From positions 1 to 28,154 of the forward strand of contig CAYFIW010000022.1 of the NCBI GenBank assembly GCA_964343265.1: a stretch of 28,154 nt of DNA, read 5' to 3'. The stretch is from CAYFIW01 sp964343265 (GTDB taxonomy: Bacteria; Chloroflexota; Dehalococcoidia; Lucifugimonadales; UBA826). Below are positions 15,326 through 23,869 of the stretch, one piece after another. The translations under genes were made by a program, and so were the position numbers. A model generated the notes under the pieces. The model searched no databases, was not told the DNA's origin, and saw only the letters and a list, made by a program, of their open reading frames with translations. Positions within the stretch are counted from its first letter, which is position 1, and every line of letters starts with the position of its first letter.

Positions 15326-15442
15326 TTGGATATTTTAAACATTTTTTGCGGGGAAATGCGTTTTGAAAGTAAACAGTGTTTTGAGGTATCAATTAATTGT
15401 TTTTTAGTGTGTCGTGATTAGATTAAGTTGGCTTGGTGACTC

Positions 15443-16399
15443 ATGATGTTTGATAAATTTGAAAGAGCGATGTCAGATGAGGATATTGACAATGACAATA
15501 TTGATGTGGCTTGTGTAGGCATGTTGTCACCAGCCGAGGTATATGTAGTAGAAAATATGCCAGATCAAAATGGGGGATCAGCGTGGAAGTCCCGTCATGA
15601 TTTTTTGTCTGAAGATGCCGCGATAGTAGCTACCACTTTGAAGTATTATGGTTTTAATGTCGCTATGGTTTGCAATGAATTAGGGGATGATGTGACTGGC
15701 CATAATGTGATGCTGGAATTTAATAAGCTAAGGATAAAAAACTTTTTAAAACATAACAGTATGATTTCGACCCCATACGAGGTGGTTTTTTCAGATTCAC
15801 ATGGTAGACGGCAATATGTTTGGAACAGGGACATATCTGTCTTGAGCACTTTGGCAACGGCCAACACTGAACTGATAAAGAAAAGTGAAGTTGTCTACGC
15901 GGATTGGTATGACTGGCCTTATAATGCCCCGGCCTTACGGAGTGCGAGTGAGAATAACAGTTTAGTATTCCTAAATCTTGAAGATAAATATTCGGATGAG
16001 GCATTGATTGACGAAATTATTGGAGTGTCGTCAATAATTCAAATAGCTCAAGAACGAGATTCAAACTTTAAGGAAACTGAAGTAATTGCCCGTTATTTAT
16101 TGCATCGAGGAATAGCTGCAGTTCTTGTTACAAATGAAGATAAAGCTTGTCGATATATAACAAGAGACAGATCATATTCAATTACCCCGCCTACAATTAA
16201 AATGGTTGATGCAAATGGTGCTGGGGCGGTTTTTTCAGCAGCGTTTATAAGTGGGATAGTTAATAAATGGGATGTGAAGAAGACATTTGCAATGGCTGTG
16301 TCTGCCGCTTCTTTAAAGTGTCAAATTGCGGGGCCCAGTAAATTGAGCCTAGATGAGATAAAAGAGACGGCACAAAACTTATTATGTATTGAATTATAG
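15443..16399 (+). CDS. PfkB-family (ribokinase-like) protein lacking the usual catalytic Asp
   Basis: The 318-residue protein has the ribokinase-fold layout: an N-terminal CVGMLSPAEVYVVENMP strand, substrate-side QNGGSAW, GFNVAMVCNELGDDVTG, and the C-terminal anion-hole region. In active PfkB kinases that region reads D-T-x-G-A-G-D-[A/S]-F. Here it is DANGAGAVFSAAF (about 256-268): the catalytic base Asp is Ala262. The codon is GCG, which is two or more changes from GAT/GAC-type codons if read as an error in base 3 as well. The protein may be a non-catalytic or altered member. Residues 1-19 are acidic and not part of the fold; ATG 15443, 15446 or Met10 could start it. Confidence 0.8.
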   Translation: MMFDKFERAMSDEDIDNDNIDVACVGMLSPAEVYVVENMPDQNGGSAWKSRHDFLSEDAAIVATTLKYYGFNVAMVCNELGDDVTGHNVMLEFNKLRIKNFLKHNSMISTPYEVVFSDSHGRRQYVWNRDISVLSTLATANTELIKKSEVVYADWYDWPYNAPALRSASENNSLVFLNLEDKYSDEALIDEIIGVSSIIQIAQERDSNFKETEVIARYLLHRGIAAVLVTNEDKACRYITRDRSYSITPPTIKMVDANGAGAVFSAAFISGIVNKWDVKKTFAMAVSAASLKCQIAGPSKLSLDEIKETAQNLLCIEL

Positions 16400-16440
16400 G
16401 GTCTTGTTTGTATGACTGTTTTTTAGGCTTAGGACAAGAT

Positions 16441-17784
16441 CTAATCAATTAAAGCTGGGCTGGGAAGTCCCGTTTCGTAAATATTTCTCAACGTTGAGGT
16501 AAACCAACTAAGGAAAACCGCAGATATAAATAAGATTCCACCTACCGTTAACATGGTATCGGCTGGGATCATTGTTAACAGCCCGTTGAAGATTTCAAAA
16601 TTAAGGAAATTTAAGTCAGCTAAGGCTCCATTAGCTAGGTTCATGGATGCCATGATTCCGCCTATGTGGACCGAATATACTGCTCCAACTCTTCCTCGTA
16701 CAGAATCTTCGGTGATCGTTTGGATCATAGTGTGCGTCAGTGTCATGTAACCTGCTTGAGCGGCTCCCATTAACATCGCTGCGAATATGGCCATTGGTAA
16801 ATTAACTGAGAAGGCCATTATGAGTGGGCCAAGCCCGCTCAATACGCCTAGATTGAGAAAAAGTTTCCCTTTCATTGACTCACTGGTCACACCTGATAAA
16901 CCAATTATGCTCATTAGTGCTCCAGCTCCTATTGACATCATCATTAGGCTGAAATCTGCACCTTGATCTGCATCGAATTTATACACAGATAAAACAGGTA
17001 GAACAGACTCAAATGACATAACAAATCCGCAATGGAAAAATGCCATAAGGACGATCACCCTCAGTTGTGGATGCCTGTAGACGTATGGAATTCCTTCACT
17101 AAGATTGAAAAGAAATCCTTTCTTTGTATCCATTTCTCCTGTTGAGGATGTTTTTATGCGCAGAGTTTGTATAAAACTTAATATGTAAAATCCTGAGCAA
17201 AGTAAAATTGCGAGGCCTATTCCAGTTTTATCACTATCAATTCCACTTAATATTGCTGGAGAAACCACACCTGAAAGTAGGGGTAAAATTGTCAGTGGAC
17301 CCAATAACCTAGAGCCGTGTATCGTTGCCTGGCTTAATGCTATTGCGTTAAGTAATCGTTCCTTTGGTATCAAGTTGGGGACTAAGGCTTGCCCGACAGG
17401 CATTTGAGCTGATCTCGAGCAACCGGTTGCGAAACCCAGTACGGATAAATGCCATAATTCGATGGCATCAAAAAAGATTAAGGCTGCCAAGAAGAATGTG
17501 AAAGTGGCACTTAAAACAAACATGATAGCCATTACTTTTTTTCTGTCGAACCGATCAGCTAAATATCCGCTGAAAGGGGGTACTAGAACTCTTGGGATCA
17601 TTTGAAGAAATGTAACGAAGCCCACGTTTAAGGATGATCCGGATATGTTCCAAGTTAGCCATCCTATCGACACTATTAAGGCCCATGTCGCAGCGCCTCC
17701 AGCCAGATTTGCGCTCCATAAGATCCTGTAATCTCTGTATTGAAGAGCTGATAAAAATCTGTTTGAAAGAATGTTATTAGTCAA
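16441..17784 (-). CDS. MFS transporter, EntS-like (MFS_3) type
   Basis: The 447-residue membrane protein has about twelve hydrophobic helices. It opens with the pattern FLSALQYRDYRILWSANLAGG, typical of the MFS_3 exporter group that includes the enterobactin exporter EntS. The loop 2-3 signature GYLADRFDRKKVM is intact. The middle QMPVGQALVPNLIPKERLLNA is also characteristic of this group. Export of a small molecule is likely, but the substrate is unknown. The start is TTG 17784. It converges with the PfkB-like gene, with 41 nt between them, and no strong terminator is visible there. Confidence 0.85.
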   Translation of the reverse strand: MTNNILSNRFLSALQYRDYRILWSANLAGGAATWALIVSIGWLTWNISGSSLNVGFVTFLQMIPRVLVPPFSGYLADRFDRKKVMAIMFVLSATFTFFLAALIFFDAIELWHLSVLGFATGCSRSAQMPVGQALVPNLIPKERLLNAIALSQATIHGSRLLGPLTILPLLSGVVSPAILSGIDSDKTGIGLAILLCSGFYILSFIQTLRIKTSSTGEMDTKKGFLFNLSEGIPYVYRHPQLRVIVLMAFFHCGFVMSFESVLPVLSVYKFDADQGADFSLMMMSIGAGALMSIIGLSGVTSESMKGKLFLNLGVLSGLGPLIMAFSVNLPMAIFAAMLMGAAQAGYMTLTHTMIQTITEDSVRGRVGAVYSVHIGGIMASMNLANGALADLNFLNFEIFNGLLTMIPADTMLTVGGILFISAVFLSWFTSTLRNIYETGLPSPALID

Positions 17785-17911
17785 AATTAATCCAAAGGTG
17801 AATATTTATTTCTACAACCGCTATTATATGCCCAGAGTGTAAATACCTTTATTTGAATATATTTCTATAAATAAAGATAACTTAATATGACATAAAAACG
17901 GAGATGCTTAT

Positions 17912-18859
17912 ATGGAAACTTTGCCGACGGAAGAAGAAGTGTTGGAATATTTTAGTACTTTGAGTAATTGGGGCCGGTGGGGGAATGAAGATCAAATGGG
18001 GACTTTAAATTATCTAGATGAAAAGAAAACTTTGGAATCAGCTGCGATGATAAATGAGGGTGTGACAGTTTCATGCGCTAGGCCCATTGTTTTTGAACCT
18101 ACCCCTGACGCAACAGGACCTGCTGTACATTACATGGTGGAAAGTGGAGAAGGTTGGGCGACTGGAGATAAAATAACTTCTCGTGCTAGCCAAGCAGCTA
18201 CTGATTATATTGGGTTGGTTTTTCACGGTTTTACAGTTACACATGTTGATAGCCTAGCCCATTTTTTTTGGCAAGGGAAAATGTATAACGGTCGCCCGGC
18301 TCATTTGGTTTCCACGAGCATGGGCGCAACCGAAGAATCTATAGAATTGGCTGGCAAAGGGATATTTTCTAGGGGTATTTTGGTTGACGTTCCCAAAATC
18401 AGAGGAGTTAGATGGCTTGAACGGGGCGAAGGTGTTTTACCTTCGGATATATTGAAGGCAGAGGAACAATGTGGTTTTAAAATAAAGGAAGGGGACTTAC
18501 TTCTAATCAGGACTGGCCAATTAAATAGAAGAGATGTAGAGGGTCCTGTGGATTTCCGTCTTGAAGGTTCAACGGCATGCCATGCTGCTTGTCTTCCACT
18601 CTTCCATGAAAGAGGGATTGCTCTTTTGGGGACGGACACTGGTAACGATGTTATGCCTGCGCCATATCCAAAAATAATACAACCAATACACCAGGTAGGA
18701 ATTGTAGCGATGGGGCTTTGGATTCTGGACAATGCAAATTTAGAAGATTTAGCAAAAGCTTGCACTGATAGGAACAGGTGGGAGTTTGCTTTATCGATAG
18801 CTACTTTGAAATTAGCTAACACAACCGGATCTCCAGTCAATCCGATTGCCATATTTTGA
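17912..18859 (+). CDS. Cyclase-family metal hydrolase (PF04199)
   Basis: The 315-residue protein belongs to the cyclase/kynurenine-formamidase-like family. The metal-binding segment is HGFTVTHVDSLAHF (about 105-118; His111, Asp113, His117), matching the family's H-x-x-T-H-x-D-x-x-x-H. A later GTDTGNDVMPAP and the preceding ACHAACLPLFHERG are also typical. Characterised relatives hydrolyse amide or ester bonds in N-formylkynurenine, isatin and similar compounds; the substrate here is not determinable. GGAG lies about 9 nt before the ATG. The hydroxyacid dehydrogenase gene follows 91 nt later on the same strand, so a two-gene catabolic unit is plausible. Confidence 0.88.
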   Translation: METLPTEEEVLEYFSTLSNWGRWGNEDQMGTLNYLDEKKTLESAAMINEGVTVSCARPIVFEPTPDATGPAVHYMVESGEGWATGDKITSRASQAATDYIGLVFHGFTVTHVDSLAHFFWQGKMYNGRPAHLVSTSMGATEESIELAGKGIFSRGILVDVPKIRGVRWLERGEGVLPSDILKAEEQCGFKIKEGDLLLIRTGQLNRRDVEGPVDFRLEGSTACHAACLPLFHERGIALLGTDTGNDVMPAPYPKIIQPIHQVGIVAMGLWILDNANLEDLAKACTDRNRWEFALSIATLKLANTTGSPVNPIAIF

Positions 18860-18950
18860 TCACAATCATTGGACATAATTTAGCGATTAAATTAAGCTAG
18901 GGAACCGCAAAAACATAGATCTGCTCTGAGGAGACAGTTGGAGGAATAAA

Positions 18951-20009
18951 TTGGCAAAATTTAAAGTTGTAACACAAAGACCTGCAGGCGTCACTTTTGA
19001 CCTTGCTGACGAACAATATGAATTGGAAAGACAATCACTTGATCCTATTGGAGCAGAAATTTTTACGAGTGAGGCATCAACGGAGGAAGAATTTATACGT
19101 GACGCGAAAGATGCTGATGCTTTGATAGCAAGAGGACGACGAATATCAAAAAATATCATAGATTCATTAGAAAACTGTAAGGTTATTTCTCTTGGCAGCG
19201 TTGGCGCTGATACGGTGGATGTAGGAGCTGCGACCGAGAGAGGTATACCAGTTACTAATGTTCCGGATACGTTTATTGAGGAAGTAGCTGATCATACTAT
19301 GATGTTGTTGCTTGCTTCTTTTAGAAGATTAAATGTTATGGACGAGATGGTTAGGACTGGTCGATGGTCTGAAGGCAGACCCTTGCTGTCTGAATTTCCT
19401 AGATTATGGGGCCAGACCCTCGGATTTATTTCCTTCGGACACGTTGCAAAGGCAACCTCAGTACGGGCAAAAGCTTTTGGAGTTCATATGATTGCATTTG
19501 ACCCTTACATCGAAGAATTATCGATGACTGAGTATGGGGTGGAACCTATAAGTAGTCTTGAAGAGCTCTTACAGAGATCAGATATTGTTTCTATGCATGC
19601 TCCGTCTACACAAGAAGTACATCATTTGATGTCTGAGGATCAGTTCAGGGCAATGAAACCGACCGCCTTATTTATAAATAATGGACGTGGTCCAACGGTA
19701 GATGAGAAGGCCTTGATAAAAGCTCTAGAAGAAAAATGGATTGCAGGTGCGGGGTTGGATGTATTTGAACAGGAGCCCCCGGACCCGGAAAATCCACTTC
19801 TCCATATGGAAAACGTAATAGCGACTCCTCACGTAGCGTCAGCATCTCAGCGTATGGCGCCTGAAACCAGAAGAAGGGTAGGCCAAGAAATTTCGTTGGT
19901 ATTGACTGGGCGTTGGCCTCGTACTTGTGTAAATCCTGCCGTCTTAGCAGATGCTGGTCTTAAGAGGTGGCAGCCTTATTCCATGGGTAGAGGTCCAGGA
20001 TCTGGCTGA
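18951..20009 (+). CDS. D-isomer-specific 2-hydroxyacid dehydrogenase family protein with unusual NAD-binding loop
   Basis: The 352-residue protein has the two-domain architecture of D-2-hydroxyacid dehydrogenases (phosphoglycerate dehydrogenase/CtBP group). The catalytic Arg (NNGRGPTVDE, about 246), Glu (DVFEQEPPDP, about 274) and His (ATPHVASAS, about 294) are all present. The dinucleotide loop, normally G-x-G-x-x-G, reads SFGHVA (about 161-166), so the first and third glycines are replaced by Ser and Ala; the acidic residue ending the second strand (AFDPY) is kept. The start is TTG 18951 with GGAGG just upstream. It probably reduces a 2-oxoacid or oxidises a 2-hydroxyacid; the substrate is unknown. 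Confidence 0.87.
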   Translation: MAKFKVVTQRPAGVTFDLADEQYELERQSLDPIGAEIFTSEASTEEEFIRDAKDADALIARGRRISKNIIDSLENCKVISLGSVGADTVDVGAATERGIPVTNVPDTFIEEVADHTMMLLLASFRRLNVMDEMVRTGRWSEGRPLLSEFPRLWGQTLGFISFGHVAKATSVRAKAFGVHMIAFDPYIEELSMTEYGVEPISSLEELLQRSDIVSMHAPSTQEVHHLMSEDQFRAMKPTALFINNGRGPTVDEKALIKALEEKWIAGAGLDVFEQEPPDPENPLLHMENVIATPHVASASQRMAPETRRRVGQEISLVLTGRWPRTCVNPAVLADAGLKRWQPYSMGRGPGSG

Positions 20010-20025
20010 ATGGATCGTATAAGTG

Positions 20026-20071
20026 AAGAAAACCCAGGCAGATGAAATATTTCATCTGCCTGGGTTTTCTT
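20026..20071. terminator. Bidirectional terminator, 46-nt perfect palindrome
   Basis: Bases 20026-20048 are the exact reverse complement of 20049-20071, giving a 23-bp stem with no spacer in DNA. The GC-rich core is ACCCAGGCAG / CTGCCTGGGT. It is flanked by TTTTCTTTTG on the + strand and by a matching U-rich end on the minus strand, so it can terminate both convergent transcripts. The last codons and stop of the minus-strand permease gene (20052 onward) lie inside it. Confidence 0.9.
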
Positions 20072-21326
20072 TTGTTATATTAGGTATTTTTGCTGAAAAA
20101 GTTAGTAAGATAGCTAGCATCCCTATAAACGCCATACTCAAAAAGGCCATTCTGTAATCTCCAGTAGAATCATATATAACCCCTGATAGCACGGCCCCAA
20201 TAGCCTGTCCTGCGGTATAGAATGGTTCAGTAAATCCACGTATAGATCCCATAGAGGTTCTTCCAAAGTAATCTGCAATCGCTACTGGTGGAACCACGAG
20301 CATTCCACCTAGGGAAATACCAAATAATGCAGATATACCGATTGCTTGCAATCCAGTTTCTGAAAACATGAATAACAGGGATGATATCGCCATAATTCCT
20401 GCCACAAGGGTATAACAGAATCTCGCTGGGATTCGCTCAATAATCCAGCCCCAACCAAGTCCCCCAATCCCTGTAAATATGGCGTTTGTGCTTACAGCAG
20501 CAGCAGCTATTCCTGCATTTAGGCCGATTGATTGAATATGTGATGCGATATGGGTATTTACTCCAGAATGGATGATATATAAAAGCCCTCCGCCAATTCC
20601 AAGTTGCCAAATTGCAGTAGTTTTCATAGCTCTACTAAGTGTCCATATATTGGATTCCTGTAAACCGACATTTTTACCTTTTGCTTTACTGGGAGTCGAT
20701 CTGCCGTCAGGAAGTAGATTTATGGATTCAGGCGTTTCCTGTATAAGGAGAAATGAAGGAAGCACTCCAAAAAGCAAGACAATTATCCCTAAAATGTGCC
20801 ATGTGGATTGCCATCCGTATGAGACGATTAAAATCGAGGCTAATATAGGAAACCCTATCATGCCTATAGAATGACAGAATGAAAGTATACCGTTGGCCCT
20901 TCCTCTTTTCCTTATAAACCATCGAGACACTAGGACAGAGGACCCTATCTGTATTGGGCTGTTAAATATCAATCTGCCTATGCCGTAGGTAATGTAGAAG
21001 AAGATTGGGACTACGGCCCAACCTGTCAGGAATGTTGTAAGTCCGAGAACGATAATACTTATAGTAAGAACATTTCTAGCGCCGTATTTATCTATCGCCC
21101 ATCCTGTACTTGGAGATAATAATGTTGATGCTAATGCTCCAGCACTCGCTGCTCCGGCAATCAATGTAATGCTCCAACCCAAATCTTCGTGCATTGGGTA
21201 CATAAAAATCGACAAAGTCAGAGTTGCTGCAGCATTTCTGATAATCAGAGTCGACCCAGATGCTATGATGATTATCCAGCCATAGAAAAAAGGAGTTTTT
21301 TGAGAAATTGGTTTGGCTAAATTCAC
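20052..21326 (-). CDS. MFS transporter, oxalate/formate or monocarboxylate-type
   Basis: The 424-residue membrane protein has about twelve hydrophobic helices and opens with FFYGWIIIIASG, followed by STGWAIDKYGARNVL in loop 2-3. Both are common in the MFS group of oxalate/formate antiporters and monocarboxylate transporters. The central loop RFIRKRG-type segment (SRWFIRKRGRANGILSF) fits the same group. Uptake of a small organic acid is likely, and the adjacent hydroxyacid dehydrogenase is consistent with that; this is inference. The start is GTG 21326 with no visible Shine-Dalgarno. The final residues KENPGR are encoded within the palindromic terminator. Confidence 0.85.
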   Translation of the reverse strand: MNLAKPISQKTPFFYGWIIIIASGSTLIIRNAAATLTLSIFMYPMHEDLGWSITLIAGAASAGALASTLLSPSTGWAIDKYGARNVLTISIIVLGLTTFLTGWAVVPIFFYITYGIGRLIFNSPIQIGSSVLVSRWFIRKRGRANGILSFCHSIGMIGFPILASILIVSYGWQSTWHILGIIVLLFGVLPSFLLIQETPESINLLPDGRSTPSKAKGKNVGLQESNIWTLSRAMKTTAIWQLGIGGGLLYIIHSGVNTHIASHIQSIGLNAGIAAAAVSTNAIFTGIGGLGWGWIIERIPARFCYTLVAGIMAISSLLFMFSETGLQAIGISALFGISLGGMLVVPPVAIADYFGRTSMGSIRGFTEPFYTAGQAIGAVLSGVIYDSTGDYRMAFLSMAFIGMLAILLTFSAKIPNITKENPGR

Positions 21327-21533
21327 AGCAATGTTATTGATCCTGTCTGATGTTTGTGGCGAGCGATGCTAGCATGACTTCAGGATAAGGGTCAAAGACT
21401 GCCTTCCATTGAGACCGAGTTCTTATTGTGGATGATTGAATCAAAGTGCTAGACTTGACTCCGTGTTTTAAAAATAAAGTACAGGTTTTTACGAATTGAA
21501 AAATTACCGTCGTAAATAGGAGCGGTTTTAGTT

Positions 21534-22625
21534 TTGGCTGATATTAATGTTGCAATAATTGGCGTGGGCAATTGTGCCTCATCTTTGGTACAAGGAATAA
21601 CCAAATATGCAGATGCTGGACCGGATGAAGTTATTCCCGGTTTGATGCATCCAGTATTGGGTGAATATGGAATCGGGGATATTAAAGTTGTGGCGGCTTT
21701 TGATGTGGATGCTGATAAAGTGGGAAAAGATTTATCGGAGGCTATTTTCAGTGGCCCAAACAATACTGTCAAATTCCAAGATGTGCCAAATCAGGGAGTT
21801 ACCGTTCAACGAGGTATGACTCATGATGGTATTGGTAGATACACATCAGAAATTATCACTAAAGCCGAAGGTGGGACGGATGATGTCGCTGAGATACTTA
21901 AAGAGCGGGAGGTGGATGTCGTAATTAATTACCTGCCTGTGGGTTCGGAGGAAGCTACTAAATGGTACGCCGAACAGGTTTTACAGGCAGGCTGTGGTTT
22001 TGTGAATTGCATACCGGTTTTTATTGCGAGTGGCGAAAACGACTATTGGCAAAAGAGATTTCGGGAGGCTGGGGCACCCATTATTGGTGATGATATTAAA
22101 TCTCAAGTTGGAGCTACAATTACTCACAGAGTTTTGACTAGATTATTTATGGACCGAGGGGTTGAACTTTTAAGGACATACCAGCTGAATTTTGGTGGCA
22201 ATACCGACTTTATGAATATGCTTGATAGAGATCGCCTCGATTCTAAGAAAATATCGAAGACTCAGGCTGTTACTTCTCAAGTGGATGAATTCATACCAGA
22301 TAGAGATGTTCATGTTGGTCCTAGCGATTACGTCCCATGGCTTACAGACCGTAAGTGGTGCTACATTCGCATGGAGGGAAAGAGTTTTGGAGACGTACCT
22401 TTAAATTTGGAATTAAAAATGGAAGTGTGGGATAGCCCTAACTCTGCGGGTGTTGTCATAGACGCGGTACGATGTGCAAAAATAGCAAAGGATAGAGGTC
22501 TAGGCGGACCTATAACGGCACCATCTTCATATTTTATGAAGTCGCCATTGATCCAGTACACTGATGATGAGGCCAGACAACTTGTTGAAGGCTTTATAGC
22601 CGGAGAGGAGACAGCTCAAGGTTAG
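21534..22625 (+). CDS. ino1: Inositol-3-phosphate synthase (actinobacterial type)
   Basis: The 363-residue enzyme converts glucose 6-phosphate to inositol 3-phosphate with NAD+ as a recycled cofactor. The N-terminal nucleotide-binding segment is VAIIGVGNCASSLVQG (about 6-21). The family segments VVINYLPVGSEEATKWYA, GDDIKSQVGATITHR and LNFGGNTDFMNM are intact, as is MEVWDSPNSAGVVIDA. It is the first gene of a trio with a PimA-like glycosyltransferase and a CDP-alcohol phosphatidyltransferase, so the product probably feeds inositol phospholipids. The start is TTG 21534; AGGAG (21518-21522) is 11 nt away, rather far. Confidence 0.95.
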   Translation: MADINVAIIGVGNCASSLVQGITKYADAGPDEVIPGLMHPVLGEYGIGDIKVVAAFDVDADKVGKDLSEAIFSGPNNTVKFQDVPNQGVTVQRGMTHDGIGRYTSEIITKAEGGTDDVAEILKEREVDVVINYLPVGSEEATKWYAEQVLQAGCGFVNCIPVFIASGENDYWQKRFREAGAPIIGDDIKSQVGATITHRVLTRLFMDRGVELLRTYQLNFGGNTDFMNMLDRDRLDSKKISKTQAVTSQVDEFIPDRDVHVGPSDYVPWLTDRKWCYIRMEGKSFGDVPLNLELKMEVWDSPNSAGVVIDAVRCAKIAKDRGLGGPITAPSSYFMKSPLIQYTDDEARQLVEGFIAGEETAQG

Positions 22626-22651
22626 ATAAAGACCTTGAGCGCCCGTCTTTT
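22609..22651 (+). terminator. Hairpin overlapping the ino1 stop (attenuator or partial terminator)
   Basis: GCTCAAGG (22614-22621) pairs perfectly with CCTTGAGC (22633-22640) around an 11-nt loop that contains the ino1 stop codon. An outer AGAC/GTCT pair (22609-22612 and 22645-22648) extends it across a small internal loop, and TTT follows. The U tract is short, so full termination is doubtful; lowering expression of the downstream lipid genes or RNA processing is possible. Confidence 0.5.
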
Positions 22652-22677
22652 ATCAGAAAAGGGAGGCCCATTATTTA

Positions 22678-23844
22678 ATGGAATACTCACTGAAAGTAGG
22701 TCTGTTTTCTCCCTACGACTTTGCTTTTCCTGGTGGCGTGAATGATCATATTTTGAATCTGCATAGTCAACTAGTAGACAAAAAGTTCGAAGCTAAAATA
22801 GTCGCCCCAACATCGACCAATAGTCCGAATGATCATGCTGATTTTATACCTATGGGTAGACCAGTCTCTATTCCTTCTGGTGGTTCTGTCGCACGAGTGT
22901 CATTATCAGTATGGATACGTCCGAGGCTCTGGAAAATGATGGAGAGAGAGCAATTCGATATTGTTCATATACATGAGCCATTTGCGAGTGCCGTGACAAT
23001 GAGTGCTTTGACCTTTGATAAACCAGGTATGAAAGTTCCCACCAAGATTGCCACTTATCATTCTTATAAAGGGAGCAACCTATACAAACTGGTCTCTAAT
23101 CGAATTCTTCAAAGATATGCCAAGGAGCTTGATGGTCAAATTGCTGTTTCAAAACCCGCAAAAAATTTTATTGAGGAACACATACCTGCAGACTACAAAG
23201 TTATTCCCAACGGTATTGATACAGATAAATTTTCTAAAGCGCTTCCATACCATATTTATATGGATGGGAAAATAAATATTTTGTTTGTGGGACGTATTGA
23301 GAAACGAAAAGGTTTAAGATATCTCTTATCTGCTTATAGTGATTTAAAGTGGAAATTTCCTAATACTAGGCTCATCATCGTTGGAAAAGGACCATTAGAT
23401 GTTGAGTCTTCAAAGATAATAGGTGAGAGGAACCCTGAAGACGTTGTATTTACAGGTGCGGTCTCTGAAGAAGAGAAATTAAGGTATTATGCGACAGCAA
23501 ATGTGTTTTGTGCGCCCGCTACTGGCCAAGAAAGCTTTGGTATCGTTCTGCTTGAAGCTATGGCTTCTTCTACTCCTGTAATCGCGAGTTCTATTGAAGG
23601 GTTTTCGGAGGTTGTTTGTCACAATCAAGATTCTCTACTGTTTGAACCAAGGAATGTCGAAGATCTTAAAAAATCTCTATCGATTTTAATTCAAACTCCC
23701 GACCTCAGAGAAAGGCTGGTGTTAAATGGTTTACATTCTGCTAGAAAATATAAATGGGACAATGTTTCTGACAAAGTGATTGATTATTACCATCAGAGTT
23801 CTAGCGACAATAATTACTCCAAGACACTTGCGAATGTGATCTGA
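22678..23844 (+). CDS. GT4-family glycosyltransferase, PimA-like
   Basis: The 388-residue GT-B enzyme opens with VGLFSPYDFAFPGGVNDHI, the acceptor-side loop seen in phosphatidylinositol mannosyltransferase PimA, followed by PSGGSVARVSLS and FDIVHIHEPFAS. The donor domain has FVGRIEKRKGLRYLL and the E-x7-E motif in ESFGIVLLEAMASS (Glu about 285 and 293). PimA transfers mannose from GDP-mannose to phosphatidylinositol at the inner membrane face. Because it lies between ino1 and a phosphatidyltransferase, a similar role on an inositol lipid is likely, though the sugar is not determinable. A GGAGG site at 22662-22666 lies 11 nt before the ATG. Confidence 0.85.
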   Translation: MEYSLKVGLFSPYDFAFPGGVNDHILNLHSQLVDKKFEAKIVAPTSTNSPNDHADFIPMGRPVSIPSGGSVARVSLSVWIRPRLWKMMEREQFDIVHIHEPFASAVTMSALTFDKPGMKVPTKIATYHSYKGSNLYKLVSNRILQRYAKELDGQIAVSKPAKNFIEEHIPADYKVIPNGIDTDKFSKALPYHIYMDGKINILFVGRIEKRKGLRYLLSAYSDLKWKFPNTRLIIVGKGPLDVESSKIIGERNPEDVVFTGAVSEEEKLRYYATANVFCAPATGQESFGIVLLEAMASSTPVIASSIEGFSEVVCHNQDSLLFEPRNVEDLKKSLSILIQTPDLRERLVLNGLHSARKYKWDNVSDKVIDYYHQSSSDNNYSKTLANVI

Positions 23845-23869
23845 GTCAATCTTCGCCTCCAATTAATAA

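Noticed and set aside
16402..16438. Terminator between the PfkB-like gene and the convergent MFS gene
   Set aside because: The TCTTGT/ACAAGA pairing is only 6 bp across a 25-nt loop, with no clear T-tract at its end.
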